The notes under the pieces are model-generated. The model was not told the origin of the DNA and made no database searches. It saw only the letters and a program-made list of their open reading frames with translations. DNA of 45,061 nucleotides from Corallococcus praedator (GTDB lineage: Bacteria > Myxococcota > Myxococcia > Myxococcales > Myxococcaceae), in assembly GCF_003612125.1 (NCBI RefSeq), contig NZ_RAWI01000027.1, positions 1-45,061 of the forward strand, given 5' to 3'. Below, piece by piece: positions 8,262 to 15,166 of this stretch. The stretch's first letter is position 1; every line of letters begins with the position of its first letter. Position numbers and translations under genes: made by a program.

Positions 8262-8849
8262 ATGGCGGGTGACGCACAGAAGACCCGGCAGCGCCTGTTG
8301 GAGGCGGCCGCGGCGGAGTTCTCGGAGCGAGGCATCGCGGGCGCGCGCGTGGATCGCATCGCGGCGTCGGCGGGGTGCAACAAGGCGCTCATCTATTCGT
8401 ACTTCGGCAGCAAGGAGCAGCTCTTCGACGCGGTGTTCGAGGCGCACGTGGCGGAGGTGGCGCAGGAAACGCCCATCGACGCGAGCGACCTGCCGGCCTA
8501 CGCAGGGAAGCTGTTCGACGGTTTCCAGGTCCGGCCGCAAGTGCTGCGGCTGGCCACCTGGTACGAACTGGAGCACGGCCCCGAGGCGGGCATCCCGGAG
8601 CGCGTGCTCAAGAACAACCAGCACAAGGTGGCGGCCATCACCCGGGCCCAGCGAGAGGGGACGGTGACGAAGCACTTCGCGGCGGATGAGCTGCTGGCGC
8701 TCGTGCTGGCGCTCGCGAAGACCTGGTCCTTCCCGCTCTCCTACTGCGCCGGCCCTACCCCGCCGAGCCCTGCGGAGGTCCGCAGGAGGCGTCGGTCGGT
8801 CGTCGAAGCGGTGCGCCTGCTGGTGACGCCTGTCAGTCCGGGCGCGTAG
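8262..8849 (+). CDS. TetR/AcrR-family transcriptional regulator
   Basis: The 195-residue protein has an N-terminal TetR helix-turn-helix (about residues 6-53: TRQRLLEAAAAEF, then VDRIAASAGCNKALIYSYFGSKEQLFDAVF). The C-terminal ligand domain resembles the TetR_C group with RLATWYELEHG. It probably binds the inverted repeat at 8182-8197 and represses both itself and the divergent SDR gene. The ATG at 8262 is the last start before the domain; the ribosome binding site is poor (GGCAGG). The open frame runs far upstream to 7761, but that part is antisense to the SDR gene and is not used. The ligand is unknown. Confidence 0.88.
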   Translation: MAGDAQKTRQRLLEAAAAEFSERGIAGARVDRIAASAGCNKALIYSYFGSKEQLFDAVFEAHVAEVAQETPIDASDLPAYAGKLFDGFQVRPQVLRLATWYELEHGPEAGIPERVLKNNQHKVAAITRAQREGTVTKHFAADELLALVLALAKTWSFPLSYCAGPTPPSPAEVRRRRRSVVEAVRLLVTPVSPGA

Positions 8850-8867
8850 GGCCCGTCATCCCGCGCA

Positions 8868-9335
8868 GTGTCCGTGACCTTCCGCCTCCCATCGAACGCT
8901 GGCTACAACACCCTGGAAGGAAGCATCCGCCGGAGCATGGTTCTCGATGGAGAACCCTGCCTGCTCCTGGAGTTGCGGAGCACGGGAACGATGTTCCGCA
9001 GGGACGCCTCCAGCCTCAACGAAGTGGTCGACGACTTCGACATCCGGCTGTCACAGGTCGTCGTGCCCCGGGAGCGCTTCGACGCCCTGCTGCGGGCCCT
9101 CCGGCAATGGCAGACAGACCAGGAGGAATTCAGCGTGGACCTGGACTGGCGCGACGCCACCCTCACCCTGGAGGTCGCTCATCGGCCCGACGTGGGTGGC
9201 GACCGGTGGAAGCCGGCCTTCACCCTCTACTACTCCTGCGCGCAGAACCGCATCGAGGTCACGTTCCTGGTGGACGCCTCGTGCCTGCTGGAGTGGAGCG
9301 AGGGCCTGGAGCAGGCGGTGGCGGTCCCGAACTGA
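8868..9335 (+). CDS. Unrecognised 155-residue protein beside the immunity island
   Basis: I do not recognise the family. The GTG start at 8868 lies 18 bp after the tetR stop, so the two may be cotranscribed. The protein has no signal peptide or membrane segment and looks like alternating beta strands with one helix (about residues 64-80). It ends in a Trp/Glu-rich helix. The general pattern (amphipathic strands, then a short helix such as RFDALLRALRQW) recalls small cytoplasmic immunity proteins, and its stop lies 3 bp from the convergent imm49 gene. An immunity role is only a contextual guess. Third-position GC is typical of the genome, so the gene itself is likely real. Confidence 0.7.
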   Translation: MSVTFRLPSNAGYNTLEGSIRRSMVLDGEPCLLLELRSTGTMFRRDASSLNEVVDDFDIRLSQVVVPRERFDALLRALRQWQTDQEEFSVDLDWRDATLTLEVAHRPDVGGDRWKPAFTLYYSCAQNRIEVTFLVDASCLLEWSEGLEQAVAVPN

Positions 9336-9338
9336 GGC

Positions 9339-10133
9339 TCATCCCACCCGCCAGGCCTGCGGTCCGGGCAGCGGGGTTCCGAGCGGAATCCTCGCGAGTT
9401 CGGGGAGCAGCTCGTACGCAGGCAGGGGCCCCAGGCCCTCCAGCTCGGCGAGCCGCAGGAGCGCCAGTCCGTCGAGGTAGACCTTCCCCGTCGTCGCCGC
9501 GACCTCCTCGTCGAAGTCGAGCTGCTTGCGATAGGCGCGATACTCACGTTTGCGTTCGGTCACGAGCGTCTGGAGCGCCAGGGAGAAGCGGTCCGGGCTC
9601 TTCTCCATCAACGCACGGCATGCGGACAGTCGCGTGTCAGGGTCACCCTCCTCCACCACGGATGCCCAGCGCTCCAGCGCCAGCTCCAATCCAGCGATGT
9701 CGCGCGGCGCAAGCACCCAGAGGTGCAGGAAGCGGGAGAAGAGATAATCCTCCTCGTATTCAAGATCCTGCCCATGCAGCGTCGGGGAAAGGCGGGCGAT
9801 GGCGCGAGCCGTGTCCAGGTCACCGGAGGCCAACGCATCACTGAAGCCGCAGTTGTCACTGGCGAGCAGGAACCCCGGCTCGTAGCGCCGCGTCCCTTGT
9901 GATGCGAGTTCCAGGAAGGCGAGCCGCGCCTGCCCTGCCCTGCACAGGAGGCCAGCGAAGCCCTCCGTGTCCGCCTCTTGAAGCAGGGTGCAGAGCGCCA
10001 GCACCCGGTAGCACACCGCCGCGTTCGAGAAGAGTTCGGCCGGTGGCGCGTGTGATTGCGCGAGGGCCTCCAGCGTTTCTGCGAGAATCAAGGACTGATT
10101 GTGGCGTGCGATCTCGACGTAGTCGTGGCTCAT
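9339..10133 (-). CDS. Imm49-family immunity protein
   Basis: The 264-residue, mostly helical, cytoplasmic protein resembles the Immunity 49 family found beside polymorphic toxins. Features recalled from myxobacterial members are the segment GFSDALASGDLDTARAIARL, the acidic LEYEEDYLFSRFL, and a C-terminal LARIPLGTPLPGPQAW. It should bind and neutralise a cognate nuclease-type toxin. Its ATG overlaps the imm11 stop (ATGA, 4 bp), so the two are translationally coupled. No intact toxin remains upstream, only the AHH remnant, so Imm49 may be an orphan acting against toxins of neighbouring strains. The family call rests on pattern recognition, not a search. Confidence 0.75.
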   Translation of the reverse strand: MSHDYVEIARHNQSLILAETLEALAQSHAPPAELFSNAAVCYRVLALCTLLQEADTEGFAGLLCRAGQARLAFLELASQGTRRYEPGFLLASDNCGFSDALASGDLDTARAIARLSPTLHGQDLEYEEDYLFSRFLHLWVLAPRDIAGLELALERWASVVEEGDPDTRLSACRALMEKSPDRFSLALQTLVTERKREYRAYRKQLDFDEEVAATTGKVYLDGLALLRLAELEGLGPLPAYELLPELARIPLGTPLPGPQAWRVG

Positions 10134-10753
10134 GGAGTCAAGGCCACTTCGGCTCCTACCGGGTAGAAGACCGGCCCGGTCATACCCTCCCGTTCAAGAA
10201 GCTCCTTGAAGTCCTGGCGTACGATGGGAAGCCGCGGCACCGTCACCGTGCGAAAGAGCCGAACCTCTGGATTCACCTTGCTTTCGTCAAGCACGAGGCG
10301 CCTCAGAAAGAGGAACCGATTGGGATTGCTTGCCTTCCGCGTCCCATCACTCTTCTCCGCATCAACCCAGTCCTGAGCACCAATGACATTCGCGATATAG
10401 CAATCTTCACTGGCAACGCGCCCACGATGATTGAGGAGCGTGAATCGAAGAAACTCAATCTCCACGCCAGCGTGCTGTTCCAAGAAGGTCTTCATCCTCG
10501 CGGAGACCATGAAGTAGCCGAGGGCATTGGGGATGATGTCCGCAACCTTCAACCCCTTCTCCTCCTTGGCCATCTGGAAGCGCAGCCCCTGCGGGTAGGC
10601 ATCCCCCATGCGCACGCCAGTCGCGGGCTTGTGGATGTCAGGCATCCCAGTCGGCGTCAGGAAAATGGCGCAATACCCATCCAGGACCTCGCTCCTGAGG
10701 ATGAAGTAGTTGTTCTTTGCTGAAGATGCAGGCTGCCCATTTTCAGTGTTCAT
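10130..10753 (-). CDS. Imm11-family immunity protein (MXAN_0049 type)
   Basis: The 207-residue cytoplasmic protein resembles the Imm11/DUF1629 family, whose Myxococcus member MXAN_0049 protects against the nuclease toxin MXAN_0050. Visible family-like segments are NNYFILRSEV near the start, IIPNALGYFMVSARMK in the middle and NRFLFLRRLVLDESK late. The start at 10753 lies 7 nt after the recoverable stop of the AHH toxin remnant, the usual toxin-immunity order. The gene is GC-poor for this window (two 60-base lines counted at about 52%), with codons such as ATA and TTC/TTG-rich stretches, which suggests transfer. It looks intact although the toxin is not. Confidence 0.8.
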   Translation of the reverse strand: MNTENGQPASSAKNNYFILRSEVLDGYCAIFLTPTGMPDIHKPATGVRMGDAYPQGLRFQMAKEEKGLKVADIIPNALGYFMVSARMKTFLEQHAGVEIEFLRFTLLNHRGRVASEDCYIANVIGAQDWVDAEKSDGTRKASNPNRFLFLRRLVLDESKVNPEVRLFRTVTVPRLPIVRQDFKELLEREGMTGPVFYPVGAEVALTP

Positions 10754-10760
10754 GGATGGG

Positions 10761-11044
10761 TCATGCTCCGCGCCACTTGTTGATTTCCGCCGCCACCCTC
10801 TTCGTCATCGCGGTTGTCCGCCCGAATTGGACCAGGAGAATGAGTTGTAGGAGCGATGCCATCCCTTGTGTTTTGGGAGCACCAGGGCATAGGCGACGTC
10901 CCGCATAATGGGCAGGATGATGACGTCCTTGCCAGGATTCATGTTGTAGCCGACCGCCATCAGGAACTCGGCTTCCTTCGGTTCCAGCGCTGCGGAGAGC
11001 GCCTCATCGGGCATGATGTGATGGCATGCGGTCTGACAGGGCAC
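10761..11044 (-). pseudogene. Decayed AHH-nuclease toxin remnant (C-terminal toxin domain, frameshifted)
   Basis: The frame starting at GTG 11044 reads TACHHIMPDEAL, GYNMNPGKDVIILP and LPKHKGWHRSYNSF. These fit the paired-His core and the later LP..H...H..Y part of AHH/HNH-like toxin domains. It then runs into a stop at 10805 after a sequence unlike the family. A second frame (+2) through the same place ends TKRVAAEINKWRGA and stops at 10761, just 7 nt before imm11. That is where a toxin C-terminus should end, so a frameshift near 10820-10850 is likely. No N-terminal delivery region exists: the frame meets the GH26 stop codon at 11096. So only the toxin tip survives. Confidence 0.65.
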
Positions 11045-11095
11045 GGCCCCGGACCGCCGGAGACAACATCCTCCGACGGTCCGTGGGTCACCGCC

Positions 11096-12463
11096 TCAGT
11101 TCGCGGTGAACGTCGTGTCGTTGCGGTACAGCAGCGTCTGGGACCAGTCCGCCGTGAAGACAAGCGTGTCCACGCGGTAGGTGCCCGCGCTCAGCGACGT
11201 GGGGATGACGAACGCGGACGTGTAGCTTCGCGTCTGTCCCGCCGTGAAGGCCTGCGCCGTGTACGTGCGGTCCGTCACCAGCGCCGTGGTGGACGCGTTG
11301 CGGATCTCATACTTCACCACCACGGTCTGCGCGGAGGGCGACGTGACCGAGCCCGTCACGTTGAACGACTGGCCGCGCGTCACCGTCGCCGGGCTCACCG
11401 TCGCCTTCGTGGTGGACCACTGCGCGGGCTGCGCAAGGCCCGCGTAGTGGTTCTTGAAGACCGCGGCGGCATTCGGGAACTCGGTGACGAAGGTGTTGCC
11501 CCCGGTGTTGTCCGCGCTGGAGAGCTGGTGGTGCCCGTCACCCGCCTGGATGTCGAAGTACGAGTGGTAACCCACGTTGTTCGTCGGGTTGAAGATGAAC
11601 GCCAGCATCTGCTGCACGTAGTACGTGTCGTCACCACCACCCATCGTGGCGCCGTCGTTCACGCCCCACTCCGGCACCGACAGCCGCTTGCCATGGGACT
11701 GGGCGAAGCTCTTGAACTTCGTCAGCGGCGGCCCGAACTGACTGTTCCACACCGACTGCCAGCGCGTGAGCGCGCACGAACCGGTACAGCCCGCGGGAAT
11801 CGGATAGGCCCCGTTCCAACCCTGGTCATACATGTCCAACCCGATGTAATCGACATACGCATCCCCCGGATACGTCGCGGCCAGGTCCGCCGCGGAGATG
11901 TCGTAGTTCGGGTTCCAGTCGAACTCGAACCCCGCGTTCGGCTGCTGCGTGCGCATGGCCGTCACGATGCGCCGGAAACAACCCGCGAAGTTCGCCTGCT
12001 GCCCGTTGCCGGAGTACCAGGGCATCCAACCGCCGCTGAACTCCCAGCCCAGCCGGATGATGGTGCCTTGCAGCTCGTACGCCACCAGGTTCGACGCCAG
12101 GTTCTTGAAGCGCTGGTCATACGCACCCGCCGCGCACGACGCCAGGTTGCCCTGGCCGCTGGGATACATGGCCACCGAATAGTTGAAGCGCCGGCCCGCC
12201 TTCGCCTTCACCCACGTGCGCCACGCGCCCAGCTGCCAGCCCGGGTTCTCGATGTTGCCCCAGCTGTCCTTGGCCTGATGCCCCTGGCCCATCTTCACGT
12301 CGAAGCCCAGCCAGGTGGAGTACGCGTTCACCGTGTTCGGCTGCGAGTACACCTCACCCCGGTACACACCCGTCAGCGGCTGCGCGGCGAACGCGGACGC
12401 CGCACACAGCGCGGCCAGCGAGGTGGTGAGGGAGACCCCGAACCGCTTGAGACCTGCATACAT
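11096..12463 (-). CDS. Secreted GH26-like glycosidase with C-terminal Ig-like/CBM domain
   Basis: The 455-residue protein has a Sec signal (hydrophobic about 9-26, likely cut near AFA-AQ). Its TIM-barrel-like domain carries likely acid/base Glu141 in RLGWEF and nucleophile Glu265 in VPEWG. Aromatic residues such as WMPWY look like sugar subsites. After about residue 345 comes an all-beta domain of about 105 residues (ATVSPATVTRGQSFNVTGSV onward) typical of Ig-like or carbohydrate-binding modules. The start has GGAG 9 nt upstream. It probably degrades an external beta-glycan; mannan is possible but less certain than for the gene at 1568-2752. It lies 57 bp downstream of the AraC gene on the same strand. 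Confidence 0.83.
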   Translation of the reverse strand: MYAGLKRFGVSLTTSLAALCAASAFAAQPLTGVYRGEVYSQPNTVNAYSTWLGFDVKMGQGHQAKDSWGNIENPGWQLGAWRTWVKAKAGRRFNYSVAMYPSGQGNLASCAAGAYDQRFKNLASNLVAYELQGTIIRLGWEFSGGWMPWYSGNGQQANFAGCFRRIVTAMRTQQPNAGFEFDWNPNYDISAADLAATYPGDAYVDYIGLDMYDQGWNGAYPIPAGCTGSCALTRWQSVWNSQFGPPLTKFKSFAQSHGKRLSVPEWGVNDGATMGGGDDTYYVQQMLAFIFNPTNNVGYHSYFDIQAGDGHHQLSSADNTGGNTFVTEFPNAAAVFKNHYAGLAQPAQWSTTKATVSPATVTRGQSFNVTGSVTSPSAQTVVVKYEIRNASTTALVTDRTYTAQAFTAGQTRSYTSAFVIPTSLSAGTYRVDTLVFTADWSQTLLYRNDTTFTAN

Positions 12464-12520
12464 GCTGGAAGACTCCTGGAGGGGAAAGGAGATATTTCCA
12501 GATTCTCTTGATTTTGAGAC

Positions 12521-13486
12521 TTATGTGTCAAACGAGGTCGGAAGTGTCACACGAGGCGCAGGCGTCCGCCGATACGCACCGGGTCCCATGCCCCAGCGGC
12601 GCTTGAAGGCCTTGCTGAAGGCGGGCGCGCTTTCGTAGCCCGCGCGTTCGGCGATGGCGTCCAGGCTGTCGTCGGACTCATGCAGCCACCGCGCGGAGCG
12701 GGTCATCCGCCAGTTCGACAGGTAGTGCAGGGGCGTCTCCCCCACCAGCGAGTGGAAGCGCGCGGCGAACCCGGAGCGCGACAGGCCCACGGCCGCGGCC
12801 AGCCGCTCCACCGTCCAGGGCGCGCCGGGCTGTTCGTGCATCAGGGCCAGCGCGTTCCCGATGGCCGGATTCGCCAGCGCCTTCCATCCCGCATCCCCCG
12901 ACTGCGCGAGCAGCGCCTGGGCCCGCAGCGCCTGCACCAACAGCACGTCCGCCAGACGGCCGACCACGAGGGCACTCCCGGGGCCCGGCTCGGCGGTCTC
13001 CGCGGAGAGGAGCTGCACGGTGGCGGCGAGCGAAGACGCCCTGCCGGACTCCTGCGTGGACAGGTGGATGATGGGCGGGAAGGCCCGCAGCAGCGGGTGC
13101 GTGGGGTCCACGCCGAACTGGAAGCAGCCGGTGATCAACGTGGTGGTCGCGCCCGGCCCCCCCAGCCGAACGTCCGTCCCCGCCGCGGCCCGGAGCTGCT
13201 GCGGGGGGATGAAGTCGCGGGGAACCTTCCGGGCGCCGTCATCCAGCACGTGAGCGGTGGCGCGGGGCAGCAGCACCACGTCACCCGCGGACAGGAACAT
13301 CGGTTGCGCTGAACCCTCCACCTGGAGGCGCAGTCCTCCCCGCGTCACCACGTAGAAGGACGCATTGACCTTGCTGGGCAGGCGCAGCGCCCACGGCGCA
13401 CCCAGTTCGAAGCGACCGAAGAGCAGCGTCTTGAACCGCAGCGTCTCCAGCACATCGGAAACCACGTCGGTCTTTTCGTCTGTCAT
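12521..13486 (-). CDS. AraC-family regulator with cupin N-terminus
   Basis: The 321-residue protein has an AraC-binding cupin_6-type N-terminal domain (LETLRFKTLLFGRFELGAPW, then LSAGDVVLLPRATAHVL) and a C-terminal two-helix-turn-helix AraC domain (WTVERLAAAVGLSRSGFAARF, then AIAERAGYESAPAFSKAFKR). The ATG at 13486 is preferred because homologous sequence begins there and because the upstream extension to 13654 would read through the spaced direct repeats and across the divergent start. It likely regulates the divergent NTF2-like/NmrA operon, as such AraC/oxidoreductase pairs commonly do. The inducer is unknown; the cupin suggests a small molecule. No good ribosome binding site is visible. 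Confidence 0.88.
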   Translation of the reverse strand: MTDEKTDVVSDVLETLRFKTLLFGRFELGAPWALRLPSKVNASFYVVTRGGLRLQVEGSAQPMFLSAGDVVLLPRATAHVLDDGARKVPRDFIPPQQLRAAAGTDVRLGGPGATTTLITGCFQFGVDPTHPLLRAFPPIIHLSTQESGRASSLAATVQLLSAETAEPGPGSALVVGRLADVLLVQALRAQALLAQSGDAGWKALANPAIGNALALMHEQPGAPWTVERLAAAVGLSRSGFAARFHSLVGETPLHYLSNWRMTRSARWLHESDDSLDAIAERAGYESAPAFSKAFKRRWGMGPGAYRRTPAPRVTLPTSFDT

Positions 13487-13489
13487 CCC

Positions 13490-13535
13490 TGGACGCGCTG
13501 ACAGTTCTTTTGGACGCAGTGACATTGAGCGTCCA
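13490..13535. promoter_or_regulatory. Direct repeats, probable AraC-family operator
   Basis: TGGACGCgcTGACA (13490-13503) is repeated as TGGACGCagTGACA (13511-13524), 21 bp apart start to start, or two helical turns. An inverted copy of the core, GCGTCCA, follows at 13529-13535. All three lie between the divergent AraC gene and the NTF2-like gene. Spaced direct repeats on one DNA face are what AraC-family dimers bind. Confidence 0.6.
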
Positions 13536-13580
13536 TAGCGTCGGTCACATTCTAGGTCCACCTCGTTGATGGAGTTTCCC

Positions 13581-14009
13581 ATGGACCTCGCCGCACCCAC
13601 CTCCGACCTGACGCGCTTGATGGACGCGCACCTCGCGCTCATCGGCACGGACATCGAACGCTGGCTGAGCCTGTTCGCCGACGATGCCGTCGTTGAATTC
13701 CCCTACGCCCCCTCGCTCGGAATGCCTTCGCGTCTGGAGGGCATCGAAGCCATCCGGGCCTACTTCGTGCCCATCACCCAGCGCTTCCAGGGGCTCGCCT
13801 TCGCGGACGTCCAGCGCTACCCGACCACCGACCCGAACGTCGGATGGATGGAGGTCCACGGCTCGGCGACGCTGCTGCCGTCACACTTCCACTACGAACA
13901 GGACTACGTGATGCGCCTGCACCTGCGCGAGGGGCGCATCGTGCGCTACCGCGAGTACTGGAACCCCCTGGCCGCTCCGGCGGGAAGCTTCGGCAAGGAG
14001 CAGGCATGA
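13581..14009 (+). CDS. NTF2-like/SnoaL-fold protein
   Basis: The 142-residue cytoplasmic protein has the cone-shaped NTF2-like pattern: an N-terminal helix, then WLSLFADDAVVEFPYAP, GIEAIRAYF, and a C-terminal strand ending RIVRYREYWNP. Members are ketosteroid-isomerase-like enzymes or binding proteins; the reaction cannot be predicted. The ATG at 13581 is chosen because GGAG lies 6 nt upstream, rather than the alternatives at 13566 or 13569. Its stop overlaps the next gene's ATG by 4 bp, so both are cotranslated. This pairing of NTF2-like with NmrA beside an AraC gene suggests one inducible small-molecule pathway. Confidence 0.85.
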   Translation: MDLAAPTSDLTRLMDAHLALIGTDIERWLSLFADDAVVEFPYAPSLGMPSRLEGIEAIRAYFVPITQRFQGLAFADVQRYPTTDPNVGWMEVHGSATLLPSHFHYEQDYVMRLHLREGRIVRYREYWNPLAAPAGSFGKEQA

Positions 14010-14860
14010 AGCCGCGCATCCTCGTCACCGGCGCCTCTGGCAACACGGGACGTCCCATCGCGGAAGGGCTGGCCTCGGAAGGGTTCCGGGTGCGGACCGC
14101 CACGCGGAGCACGACGCCACCGTTCCCCTCCGCCGACCACGTCCTCTTCGACTGGGCGGACCCCACCACGCACGAACCCGCGGTGGACGGCGTGGACCGG
14201 ATGTACCTGCTGCTGCCCCCGCTGGATGCGGACCCGTCCCTCCTCATGAATCCGTTCATCGAACGCGCGCTGGCCAGGGGCGTGCGGCGCGTCGTCCTGC
14301 TCAGCGCCTCCGCCATTCCGGAGGGAAGCCCGGGACTGGGACAGGTGCACCGCTTCGTGCGCGAGCACGCACCGGAGTGGAGCGTGCTGCAGCCGTCGTG
14401 GTTCATGCAGAACTTCGCCAACCCCCAGAACCAGCACGGGGCCAGCGTCCGGCGCGACGGCACGCTGATGACCTCCACGGACAAGGGGCGCGTCGGGTTC
14501 GTGGACACGGCGGACATCGCGGCGGTCGGCGTCCGGGCGCTCGCGGATGAGCCCTCCCATGACACCGCGCACGTCATCACCGGCCCCCAGGCGCTGAGCT
14601 ACGACGACATCGCGGCGGTGATGTCCCGGGTGTCGGGCCGCCCCATCCGGCATGTGCATGCAAGCCAGGAGGAGGTGTGCCGCCACCTTCAGGAGGGGAC
14701 GGGTATGCCGGAGGCCTACGCAAGGCTGCTCGCGGGCCTGGACGTCACCCTCCGGGATGGGGCCGAGGACCGCGTGACGGACACCGTCCTGCGCGTCACC
14801 GGTCGGGCACCGCGCACCTTCGAAGCCTTCGCCCGCGCCCACGCCCACGTCTGGCGTTGA
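14006..14860 (+). CDS. NmrA-family NAD(P)-binding protein
   Basis: The 284-residue protein begins with the Rossmann motif VTGASGNTG (residues 7-15) and follows the atypical-SDR NmrA/HSCARG pattern: VRRVVLLSASAI, a SWFMQNF segment, then GFVDTADIAAVG and HVITGPQALSYDDIA. There is no YxxxK, so it may be a redox-sensing or quinone-reductase-like protein rather than a classical dehydrogenase. AAGGAG lies 5 nt before the ATG, and the start overlaps the NTF2-like stop (ATGA). It is probably controlled by the divergent AraC regulator. Confidence 0.9.
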   Translation: MKPRILVTGASGNTGRPIAEGLASEGFRVRTATRSTTPPFPSADHVLFDWADPTTHEPAVDGVDRMYLLLPPLDADPSLLMNPFIERALARGVRRVVLLSASAIPEGSPGLGQVHRFVREHAPEWSVLQPSWFMQNFANPQNQHGASVRRDGTLMTSTDKGRVGFVDTADIAAVGVRALADEPSHDTAHVITGPQALSYDDIAAVMSRVSGRPIRHVHASQEEVCRHLQEGTGMPEAYARLLAGLDVTLRDGAEDRVTDTVLRVTGRAPRTFEAFARAHAHVWR

Positions 14861-14864
14861 CCCG

Positions 14865-15060
14865 GTGACTTCGGCTCCCTCCCCACATCAGCGCATCCGC
14901 TGGGGCTGGTTCCTGCTCCTCGTGGGTCTCGTCATCGGGAGCGGGTGGAGCGCGGAGACACGGTGGGGCGAAGGGTCCGCAGCCCGTGGTGACGGTCCAG
15001 GCGACGACGCGCGACGTGCCCGTCTTCATGGTGGGGCTGGGCGCGGTGCATTCGCGACCA
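14865..15060 (+). pseudogene. Relic of an RND-efflux periplasmic adaptor (MFP) gene
   Basis: The first frame (GTG 14865) encodes a cytoplasmic-to-membrane start, RIRWGWFLLLVGLVIGSGW. It then loses coding character. In another frame, from about 14977, the sequence reads PQPVVTVQATTRDVPVF and then MVGLGAV, which is the hallmark opening of MdtA-like adaptors. Coding sense ends around 15060 without the lipoyl/hairpin domains. So this is an N-terminal fragment of roughly 65 codons broken by at least one frameshift. The rest of the 306-bp gap up to the sulfatase gene shows nothing else I can identify. Confidence 0.55.
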
Positions 15061-15166
15061 GGCCCAAGCCCTCGGCGGCAAGCCACCTCGACCGCCCCAT
15101 CCGGCAGTGCGAAGTCTGAGCCCCTGCGCCTCCGTACCTTCCCGTGAAACCAACCACGGGGTTGCC

